Translations under genes and position numbers: made by a program
Shown: piece after piece, positions 54,601 to 64,000 of the stretch
Position numbering within the stretch: the stretch's first letter is position 1
Layout: each line of letters begins with the position of its first letter
Notes under the pieces: model-generated
What the model was told of the DNA's origin: nothing
What the model saw: the letters and a program-made list of their open reading frames with translations, nothing else
Database searches by the model: none
Assembly (NCBI GenBank): GCA_947172415.1
Contig: OX359201.1
Coordinates: forward strand, 5,208,001 to 5,272,000
Length of the DNA stretch: 64,000 nucleotides
Reading direction: 5' to 3'
Source of the DNA: Chondrosia reniformis
Taxonomy: Eukaryota > Porifera > Demospongiae > Chondrillida > Chondrillidae

Positions 54601-57600
54601 TGTACATACGTACAACACATTATATGCGTACATACGTACGTATGTCTACTATATTATCACCATATCTTTAATTACATACTGTATGAAACACACACATTTT
54701 TAATTACATACGTATATATTTTGAGTGTTCATTCACATACTTATGGTCTTGTATAGGACCTGCAAGAAGAGCTCAACGATTCAATACATGATAAGGTCAA
54801 ACTGAGAGAAGCTGTCTCTCAAATGAAGAAAGACATCAATCAAGTTAGGTCAGTGGCATTTACTCTTTATACATATAGTTCCAACCAGTTCAATCATAAC
54901 ATTTCAGTTGCCCTGATGTTTGTTGCGTGTATCCAAAGCTCTCACTAGGTTTAGTTCCCTATAGGCCTTTTACTTAAGGTAGATGTAGCATGTAAGTAGA
55001 ATGGTGTGTTAGATTTCATGCGAGGATGTTGTGTGTAATTATAGTAAGTCTTCCAAGCACTTGGAGTCGCAGAGAGAACTCTTGATGAAGAAGCTAATTG
55101 AAGCAGAGATGGACAGTTCTTCTATGTCCAAACAGTTAACATCTCTTAAAACGTCACTGAGGAAGCTTGAAAGAGTAAGTTAGCTTAATTCCACTGCATA
55201 GTTGTTCAGGCAGCCATCTTATTAATGCTGTCTGCTGCAGGAGAAACAGGCCACTTCCTCTCAGGTTAATGAACTATCTAATCAGAGAAATCTGTTGTTG
55301 GACAAGCTGTCAGAGTTTGAGTACACTAATAAATCACTGAGAAAGCTTCTTAAATCTCAGCATAGTGTAGAGGTTAGCCTAACAACCCTCCAGTACCTAT
55401 GTATGTACACAGCATTTCTATGGGACTAGTATGAGTGGCCCCTCTGTTATTATGCTGACCTTGGAGTGGGCTGTTCTTGTATGTAATTAGAGTTCCTCAT
55501 TTTTGAGGTTAAAGGAATTCAAAACTTGTTTAATTGTGACTAAATATAAAGGGATAGAGAGATGTTGGGTGACAGTGTGTCTGCTAACCACATTAGGAAG
55601 CTGCACATTTGTCCATTTAGTACATTTGTATTGGATTCCTAGTGTTATGTATGTGCAATTATGCAATTGAAAAGAGGAATCATAGTACATACGTACATAC
55701 GTGCATACTTAGATAGGCATATATGTACATATGTTCGGAGTTCTTTTGCTGGTACTTGTAGTCAACCCTTGAAGAACTGAACACCCAGCGAGAGATGCTA
55801 TTGAGAAGGCTCTCTGAGGCTGAAGATGATAGACAGTTGATGAAACAAAAGATGACAGAGAGCCAGACAAAGGCAATCAGAGCTGATGTATGTATGCATG
55901 CCCGTGTGGTTTATAGTGAAGTGTAACATGTACATATGTACTTATGTATGCATAAATACTTTACATATGTACGTACCTATTATATGTATATGTACATACG
56001 TACGTACGTATGCTAACAATGCTTCATTAGTTTATGGGTCATCATCAAATGTGGTTTGTCTGCAGTGTTTAGCAGAGAGCCTCAGAGCCAAGGAGGAAGA
56101 ATGCCACACACTAGTTAAGACTATAAAGGTACGTATGTTAGGTATTTATTTTTCAAAATGGCAGCATTATTTTATTGAACTAATTAATACTTTTAATATT
56201 ATATAGGACTGTTTGATGTACATACGTATCCTTATACGCTGCACTTACACATATACGTATGTATGTATATCTGAGAATTGCATTTAAAATTTAATAGGTA
56301 TAATCTCTGAATCATCATACATACGTACATACATAGTGCTTTAACATGAACATACACACATGAGTATACAAATACTGTATGTAAATACGTATACGTATGT
56401 AAAACTTATGTATATGTACATATGATACACCTTAATCTGTAGATATGTACGTACGTATGTGATCAACCTGCTACAGTACGTAGCCCTCAAGATGTACATA
56501 TGTAGCTGTGTATCTAGTAATCGTGACTGTGTGCCATGTCTATAGACCCTGGAGAGCCAGCTGATTCAGACTAATGCTGACTTTACAGAATTGGAGATGA
56601 ACGTTGAAGAGCTAAAGAGAAAGTCTGAGAAAGAGAGAGAAGTTGTGAAGAAAATGACCAAGTGTGTATGACTTCCATGGAAACCTAAGTATCATGCAAT
56701 CCATCAGCGTAATAATGTGAAGTACTGTCCATTGAGCTAAGCTCCCAATGACTGTACGTATCTCTTGTGTTTTCCTTTAAAGCATTGAATTAAAATACAT
56801 GTCAAGCTGTAGTTGGCTATCTTTTGATACGCTCTAATGGTCAGCAGCTCGCTGTACATTTTGTTGTGGCATCTCTCTACAGTTGAAGGGTCTGCTTCTG
56901 TGTGTAGGCAACAGAGAGAAGAACAAACAAAGCAAGAAGAAGTCATGGAAACTACACAGAGCAGACTAGAAGAGATGGTTAGTACTGCCACTCCACCCAC
57001 CACAGTTATAAAATAATGAACATTTCCACACATCCTTCTTCATCTGACCTTTCTACTACACTCAGAGGTCAGAGCTTCATCACTCACGATCCAAAAGTAG
57101 CAAACTTGTAAAAGAGAAAGTGAAATTGGAAAATGAAGTGGAGTCACTCAGCCAGTAAGTTATTAGTTGTAGAAATTACTTGTACAGTGCTACACTCATA
57201 CGTATGTACATATGTAAATTATGTACGTATATGACTATTCACTAATAACAACACTAATAAACTTGTTAACATTCTAACACTCATATTAGGAGGTATCTAC
57301 TGCATACTTATAAAACTACGTATGTGTATGCATGCTTACAGAGCTGTTCCTATAAATAGGTACGTATATAGTGTGTACATACGGTACGGTACCTGTTGGT
57401 GAAGATCACCATCTGATGGCCCCATGTGTCTGTGTAAACTCTACTTAGTTCCCACGACTAGCAAGCATGCCAGCTTTGGGTGTATTGTGTAGATCAAAGT
57501 GACGTGGTTACCGGTTAATCTAACTACAAGGCTCCGGTTCAGAGTAGCCTATGATATGCAATAGGACACCTTGTACATGCGTACGCAATATCTATACATG

Positions 57601-60600
57601 GTCTGTTGTGTGGGCCTAGAGGTTATTTTGTCACAAAGTGATTACATATCTTCTTTGAAGTCTTAACTGTATCTGTGTACGTATGTACATATGTACTTAG
57701 TAAGCTAATGAGATACTGAGATTATTGGGAAAATAATAAATGAAGATAAAAATGAATTTATTAGTTGTTGGTTTAGTAAGCTAACATACAGTTGACTTCA
57801 ATATAAATATCCTCATGTGCTGAATTGCTTTGTTTATGATTTTACATACATCACGTACATTTGTAGTCAATATATGTGTATTTAATATTAGCTGACCTTC
57901 CTAGGAAAGGAGGCGATGGAGTATTGTTTTGTAAATTTACTCGGAAGTTCAACTGTTTGAGAAGTTGTATAATCACTGTGTGCTAATAATCCTCTAAATG
58001 GTGTCTATGTCCGCTGTCACAGTTATGTTGCAAATACTGTAAGTACATATATGTAGAACAGCTTCCAAAGGAACACTGAAGCCAGTAGTAATTAGATCAT
58101 AAATGAGATTTACAGTTGCTCTAAAAGTCCTGTTATTGTTGCTACAGGAAGGTTCACCAGTTGGAGACTGTCATGTGTGAAGCCAGAGAAACTAGCAAGG
58201 TCAGTAGTTGTATTTGCATATCCAATTTGGCTGAAGCCAGCAGAATGATCAGTAGCGCTGTTTTCAACCTCTGACCAACTGTATAACCCTTTCATGATAT
58301 AGTTAGTTATGCACTGGTACTTCAATACATGCGTACATTTCCTTTTCAATATAACTAAAGGTGAATGAATTACTTATTTATGAAATTATTTACTTAACTT
58401 TGTACATCCAGTGCTTTTTTACTTTTCATGTTACTCACTGTAACTGCATGTATTGGACAACCTGACTCATCATAGCTACGTACGTAGGTCTTGTTCATCC
58501 TGAAACCAGTAATAATTATCTATAATATTTGAAAACAAAAGTTAAACTCCTTATGTACGTACGTACGTACATGATACTGTAGAGGGTTATTGCTATGTAC
58601 ATACGTATGTACATATTATAACCTGACTTACGTATGTTATTGCTGTGAAGATATACGTTCATACGTACGTATATTATAACAATTTGACTTATTTATGTTA
58701 TAAATTTTGGCTGGCAGCTCTCTCTTGAGTCTGTGAATGCTCGTCTCTTGGAGAAGACCAGAGAATTAAACACATTTCAGATAGAAAATGAAAAGCTAAA
58801 GGTACGTACATACTTATCAAACATGATTGTATCAACTCCATGATCCTTGAAATGCAGTAATGAAATCTTGTCTACTTTATTTTCAGGCTGCTCTGAAGTC
58901 AAATGAAGAGAGGTTACAGAGATCTGAAGCATTTTCGTCCAGTCAGGTCAGTAGTGATCCAATCAGCCTACGTATGTGTACGTACGTACATATGTACTTG
59001 CCTTTTAAGGGTTTATCGTTTGCATATGCATTTCAACACATTCTCCTTTGCATGCTTACATGGGTGAAGTATGCTCTATCTAACTGTCAATCGTGATAGC
59101 CACTCACTGATACCACTTTTATATGGACTCTCTTTTTAAGGAATAAGAAATATGAATCACTTCAAATGCCTGAATTTTTATCTGTCAGTATTTTAAAGAA
59201 TGTGTGGATGGAATTATAGCAGTGATATTATTTGTATCTATGTACGTACGTATGTAGATGTTTTACATACATTCAACTGTTTGAATTTTTGTGGTTGGAT
59301 TTAATGATAATGATTAAGAGGGAATGCATCTGTAGTTACTAATTTTATTGCAAATAATCCTGTCTGTTTATACTGAAAAGATTTTAATTACTCTAGAAGG
59401 GATTTTAAACATATTTCACTAAAACTTTCCAATCAGTATAGGAATGATTCTTTGCATGATATAGACTATTTTGTAAATTGAATAGTTAAGACTGAATTAA
59501 TTATGTACGTACGTAGGCAGTGTTAACTTTGATGTTATCTGTTTTTATGGAAGTTTAGTAACACTATTTCTCACACATTTAGATGTCAACTTTAAAATCA
59601 GAATTGACTCAGTCGAGAACAACAATATCACAATATGAAGGGCTAGTCTCAGAATACAAGGCCAAGGTAAGAATGTACATACGTACATGCATCCGTACGT
59701 ACGTATAAAAATATATGCTCCTTATCTATATTGACCTAATTATTTATGTACTATATTACGTACAATCCGTACGTATATTCACATGACATCATACGTAGTT
59801 ATTACACTGTATTTCATTTCATTCATTGTATATACATACATTATACAGTCACCTAAACAATTCATGCATACCTAGCATTAAGGCCTTTCCCAAGTAACAA
59901 GTTATAGTCTATTTTGCTTGTATGATTTGTATGATGCCTTAGCCTAATATAAATGTCCACCATATTTATAAGAAATTATATTTATATGTATGCATGTGTT
60001 TTAGGCTGACAAGCTTCATCAGGACTCGGATGAGCTGAGACTGCACCTCCAGTCACAAGAACAGGAGACAGAGAGAGCCAAACAGGAAGGATTCATACAG
60101 ATGGAGAAGGTAATCCTACTCCCTTGCTGTCTCATAAGGAAACGTACTGTATATACGTACGTACATAGTCCTTCTGTATGTATTAACACAATAGCTAACA
60201 AAACATTCTTCTGTTCCACTGGGCCAGACAACTGCTTCTGGGAATACCACCCTTCATTAGTGACCCTAGGAGTCTTGTACTGTAGCTAGCTACATACGTA
60301 TACTGTAAAGATCTTAATGATTAGGACAATCCGTAATTTCAGGATATCTACCAAAGTATTAATTGCACATATTTTGTCTTCATCAGTGGAATTGTAATGT
60401 GTGGACTAGCTAAACTAGGTAGGAAAGTGGGAAAATGGTGAGGAGAATACCTGTTAAAGGCATATGGTCATTTAATATACCTTTGGCAGGTGTCGTACTC
60501 ATAAGGGAACTGTGTAGTCCATATACTGGTTTGACTGCATGCTTGACATTCTATACTAAATGTTATAGTATTTGTTTAACATATTTCTACTTTTAATGGA

Positions 60601-63600
60601 AAGCAGATGTTACATGTTCTATTGGAGTCACAATGTATCTTGAGTAATCTGGTTAAACCTAGTCAAATCCTAATGGCTACCTTGTTAAGCTCTTGATATG
60701 ATTGACTGTTAATCTGTTGATATGATTGGCTCTCTATTGAAGGACAAACAGATGCAGCAGTCAACACATGTCTGTACAGTGCAAACTGTCTGTGTATCTC
60801 TGCTTATCAAGCTGACCCTATTGCACTTTAAGCATCAAGGCCTAATGAATCTGATTGGCTCATTCAAACACATATTGTGTACATTAGCTAATAACATAGT
60901 TTTATGTAACAATTAAATAGATATTCCATCATTATCATCATTAAAGTCATGGAATCCATGATTGACACACTGATGAGGCCATACAAGAGACACTTGACAC
61001 CTTTGATCTAATTTGTATCCTTTGATGATTCATTGATAATATTTGATCAATCGTGAAAGACTTCAACTAGTATATATCTACAAATTTTGATGTCATGTCC
61101 TGTTAAATACTGCATATTGTTAAGTGGTCAGTTGAAATCATCCTCCTATGTTCTTCAAACTCCTTCCTTTATCAACACAAAATTACAGTTCATAGTATTT
61201 TAATGAAGTCAGGCGTCCTTGTATTACTTATTGCCTGTTAAGTGTAAGCTCAAAGCAGAAATATGCAAGCTTGTGTCAAGTTTAGTATTTTTTTTCTATT
61301 AGATGTCTGATAATCTTTGCAATCAGGGTAGTGTTTGTCATATTTGTATGCTTTGAAGTTGTACCAAAGACTTTTCATTAATACATGATATTGATGTCTT
61401 CCTTGACCACTATACTATAACCTCTTATCAGTAATTAAACTGCTGATCGTAATTAAATATTTCTTGGGAACCTACTACCTTTACCCACTACATTATTCCT
61501 TATTCTGATGAAGAATATTAGAGCTCCCATCAGCTCCCATTAATGACATTCCAATGCCTTATATACACTGTTATTGCTCACTATGTCCTCATTTGACAAT
61601 GATTGTGTGCATATGTGTATACATAATTGCTTATTTAATTACTGCAGACTAGAATGAAGCTTCAACAACAGATTACTGAACTGGAGACCTACCCTGAAGC
61701 ATTGAAGGTGAGCACGTTTGCTTGGGATGACAATTTCAGTAATACCAAATTGCTTCATTCTTCCAAATATTTAATCTTCTATAAGGTAATCATTGATGTG
61801 TGTGTATTTGGTTATAATGTACGTACTTGTGTAAGAGGAAATACATACGTATAGTATCTCACCAAATTTACCAAATAAGAACAAAATTTATATCATTAAT
61901 TTCCTAGAACTTCGGTTGAACTAGTTTTTCCTTATCCCAGAACAGTAATTATATGTGCATACGTACGTACATACGTATGTTCGTTCATATGTTTGTGTAA
62001 AGAGTAATTTAACATATTAAACGTATACGTACGTATTACACTTTCCTTGTGCATACACATCACTTATTGTGATAAGCCTTTGATTTCTTTCAATGCTTGT
62101 ATAGATTGCAGAGCAGAAGATAAGAACACTGGAAGGGAAGTTGGCAGACTATGAGGAGAGATTTTCTGATCAGACAAGACTCATAGCAGAGCTTACCATA
62201 AAGGTACCCTTTCTTATTGAAGAATGAATCCTATCTAGGATGGAGACATTTATTGCAGATTTTATCTTACATTGTGTGACTGGTGTTGCATTCTCCTCTT
62301 CCTCACAGGCTGAGCAGCAATTTACTACAGTTGATGATTTGAAGGAGAAGGGTAGAGCTTCTTCAGCTGAAAACTCTTACTTGCAGTCAAAAGTAGAAGT
62401 TCTAGAGAAGTACATATTTATAATCTGTTTATATTTGAAATGCTTCCTAAATGACCTGTTGGCCTGTATGGGTAAAGTACTAACATTATGTTTAGCCTTG
62501 ACACATGTACATACGTATGTTATTAATTAAATGATTTGAGTGTATCATGTGCGAACATACTATATAGCGCTAGAGGCCGCATACAATAAGACAAACAAAA
62601 TTTAAGGGATATTTCTGTATGATGTCGCAATAGTTAAAATTTGATAATCAAGTCTTAAAAAAAATCTTCTGTTTCACATCTCCACAAACGTATATCGTAC
62701 TGTCCATATGTAGTCACTAATTATCTTTAACTTTTTGTTGTGATGAAAATACGTTTTACTTTCTGAAGGAGGTTGCAGGAGAGTGATCATCAGAACAGAG
62801 ATTTGGTTGTGATGGTTGGAAAGAAGGAGGAGCGGATTCAACACTTGGAGGTTAGATCACAAAGCAGGGCAATCAATTTAACAGAATTAAGCAATTTGTA
62901 CTAATTATTGTGTTAATTTATATTATTGAATTAAGTAGCTTTGTGGTTATTTCACACTTGTAGTGTAGTTAGCTACTCAACAGGATTCATTGATATGACT
63001 CAGACACTAGAGGCATAGTGTTGGAAGGCAACCTGTGTTTTATGACTTGAATAAGCATTAAACTGCCTTCAAAGGCTCTATACATATTGGCTTCCCTCTT
63101 CTTTATTGCACCCTCCTGTCTGCAGAGTCGTATTGAGGAGTCTATGGCAGACTTGACACAGTTAAGAAAATCTTATGATTCTGCCAAGGATGACAGTCGG
63201 CGGCAAGTTGACCATCTGAAAGACAAGACTGTGGCAAAGGTATTCGGTTCCATCTGTTACTATATAGTTACCACTATGGATGCCGCTGCATGCCACTCAT
63301 TGAGATGTATTTGGTCTAATTGCTTCATGATACAGAGAATGCACTACATTTCCTTATATGTTGTGAAGAACTTATTTCATTTTGGAATTAATCACTTAAG
63401 TTTCCTTGTAAATGCAGTCTAATTTTTCACTATTCAATTGACCCATTTCCCCATGTTATATGTCAGTTTGTCTGAAATGCACAGCACATTAAAGAACCTT
63501 AATAGGGGATAATTTGGTTGAAAAAGAAAAGCAGTTTGATTTGTCTGTGTAAATGGGTCCTCATATACTTTAGGAGAGAACAAGCTTGAGTAGGATTGCT

Positions 63601-64000
63601 GATTTGGAGTCCCAACTCAGTAGAGCCAACTTGTCCCTTAGCCAATTGAAGAGATCTAAGGAAGAAGTAAGTCTTATTTTTGGGTCATTTTAATATCAAA
63701 AATGAGGAAAGCCTTTAGTTGATAGAAATATGTAGTTGTAGTATTATTGCCTTACTTTGTAATTTTTGATTGGATAGAACAGGACTGTTGTTTCCTAAAT
63801 ACATAACATTTGTGTAGACTTATCTGTCAGCAATGTCTGATTGAGGAAGGAGTTACTGTTTTGTATCTTACCAAATAGTATGTCCTTATGTGTGTGTGGT
63901 GTACCCATGTCACATAGCAACCAGCTTCTCAATCACACAACTTGACTGTTTCACTTATACAATGTCACCAAATAGTATGTCCTTATGTGTGTGTGGTGTA
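51662..64000 (+). CDS. ODF2: ODF2/cenexin, centriolar appendage coiled-coil protein, 3' end outside window
   Basis: ODF2/cenexin builds centriole distal/subdistal appendages and supports ciliogenesis. Exons: 51662-51757, 51876-51938, 52001-52138, 53324-53431, 53886-53957, 54254-54349, 54757-54848, 55045-55174, 55241-55372, 55762-55887, 56066-56128, 56546-56663, 56883-56977, 57066-57154, 58148-58199, 58718-58801, 58887-58946, 59583-59666, 60005-60109, 61648-61707, 62105-62203, 62309-62409, 62772-62850, 63126-63239, 63574-63666; 783 codons. Matches to human by eye: PWIPPPGKSS near the basic N-terminus, LQITPGD..RMSDL, LMKKLIEAEMDSSSMSKQL, LLLDKLSEFEYTNKSLRKLL, ISQYEGLVSEYKAK and RIADLESQLSR..LSQLKRS. 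Almost all of it after residue ~140 is heptad coiled coil. About 70 C-terminal residues by comparison with human remain outside. The 56663/56883 junction is the least certain. Confidence 0.93.
52921..53010. mobile_element. Foldback family B fragment (ODF2 intron)
   Basis: One arm (ACTTTTGAGCGTTTAAAACA then CAGTTTGGTTTC) plus the core on the minus strand. Confidence 0.65.
52966..53008 (-). ncRNA. Hammerhead-like core, family B, best stem II
   Basis: Minus strand: AGTCA, CTGAAGA, GATCC-ACA-GGGTC stem II with no extra A, GAAA, CTTT, then TGAC. Stem I GTCA/TGAC is perfect. Stem III has lost its palindrome (CTTT for CGTC), so activity is doubtful. Confidence 0.5.
53620..53806. mobile_element. Foldback element, family B (ODF2 intron)
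   Basis: Arms of about 50 bp: TTTGAGATGGTTCATCTTTT ... CATCTAGAGATGCAGTTGGT and the inverse. The centre GGCCCTTGGGGTCTTCTCCAG is a decayed core. Confidence 0.9.
54032..54252. repeat. TATG/TACG microsatellite (ODF2 intron)
   Basis: About 55 tetranucleotides, mostly TATG with periodic TACG, ending at the acceptor of the 54254 exon. Frames on both strands are artefacts. Confidence 0.97.
54397..54607. repeat. 21-bp minisatellite, 10 copies (ODF2 intron)
   Basis: Perfect units TGTACAATACTGACACACTA then G; each contains the palindrome ACACTAGTGT across unit borders. Confidence 0.97.
54925..55025 (+). mobile_element. Family A body/tail fragment (ODF2 intron)
   Basis: ATCCAAAGCTCTCACTAGG, TTTAGTTCCCTATAGGCC and a tail GTGTGTTAGATTTCATG just before an acceptor. 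Confidence 0.75.
60205..60275 (-). mobile_element. Family A ribozyme-part fragment (ODF2 intron)
   Basis: Only the core region remains. On the minus strand: CCTAGGGTCA, CTAATGA (core change), stem II, GAAG, CAGTTGTC, TGGCCCAG. Stem I is preserved; the core is mutated. Confidence 0.6.
60300..61647. other. Long ODF2 intron
   Basis: AT-rich; no nested gene or recognisable repeat beyond the family A fragment at its 5' side. Confidence 0.5.

Noticed and set aside
1-64000. CRISPR array, bacterial operons, phage or viral genes
   Set aside because: The many direct repeats are contiguous minisatellites without unique spacers, and all genes are spliced eukaryotic or intronless with eukaryotic context.

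Overview
The window is nuclear DNA of an early-branching animal, most likely a marine sponge. Genes are intron-rich with GT-AG (and some GC-AG) introns, and the DNA is AT-rich and full of minisatellites, foldback elements and tRNA-derived SINEs. The gene set is metazoan (talin, glomulin, VPS52, ODF2/cenexin, claudin-like four-pass proteins) mixed with genes of bacterial or patchy distribution (AnmK, a DUF5054/GH38-like secreted protein) and a death-domain protein of unusual architecture. The sponge assignment is inference; no rRNA or mitochondrial marker is present. All exon models below were built by hand from splice sites, reading phase and remembered family sequences.

Layout. 155-6770 (+): C-terminal 14 exons of talin. 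6771-9740: intergenic, with a ~170-bp satellite in two blocks. 9743-10387 (+): single-exon proline-rich two-pass protein, CD225/dispanin-like. 11744-17102 (+): six-exon death-domain protein of 887 residues with a coding 27-bp minisatellite. 17651-20196 (+): intronless secreted DUF5054-like protein broken by a 14-bp tandem duplication. 20694-30165 (+): glomulin, 17 coding exons, 588 residues; its tenth intron carries a nested intronless gene (25982-26590) for a secreted cysteine-repeat protein. 30166-34081: intergenic. 34082-35677 (-) and 36840-38683 (-): two tandem claudin-like paralogues. 38865-41962 (-): AnmK, eight exons, 421 residues. 42015-51484 (+): VPS52, 19 exons, 705 residues. 51662 to beyond the window end (+): ODF2/cenexin, 25 exons seen.

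Genes are tightly packed. AnmK and VPS52 start head to head 52 bp apart, sharing a TCACGTGA (CLEAR/E-box-like) site. ODF2 starts 177 bp after the VPS52 stop and has a canonical RFX X-box 78 bp before its ATG. Claudin-like B follows AnmK by about 180 bp, enlarged by a recent 98-bp duplication.

The most interesting non-genic signal is a set of short interspersed and foldback elements with hammerhead-ribozyme-like cores (CTGANGA, stem II, GAAA, a very short palindromic stem III, a GTC or GTT cleavage triplet and a complementary stem I). The stem I strands differ between families yet still pair. Copies lie in introns of talin, glomulin, claudin-like A, VPS52 and ODF2, and a decayed core has been amplified into a 52-bp tandem array in talin. 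A GIY-YIG fragment typical of Penelope-like elements lies nearby, which fits the known association of hammerheads with such elements.
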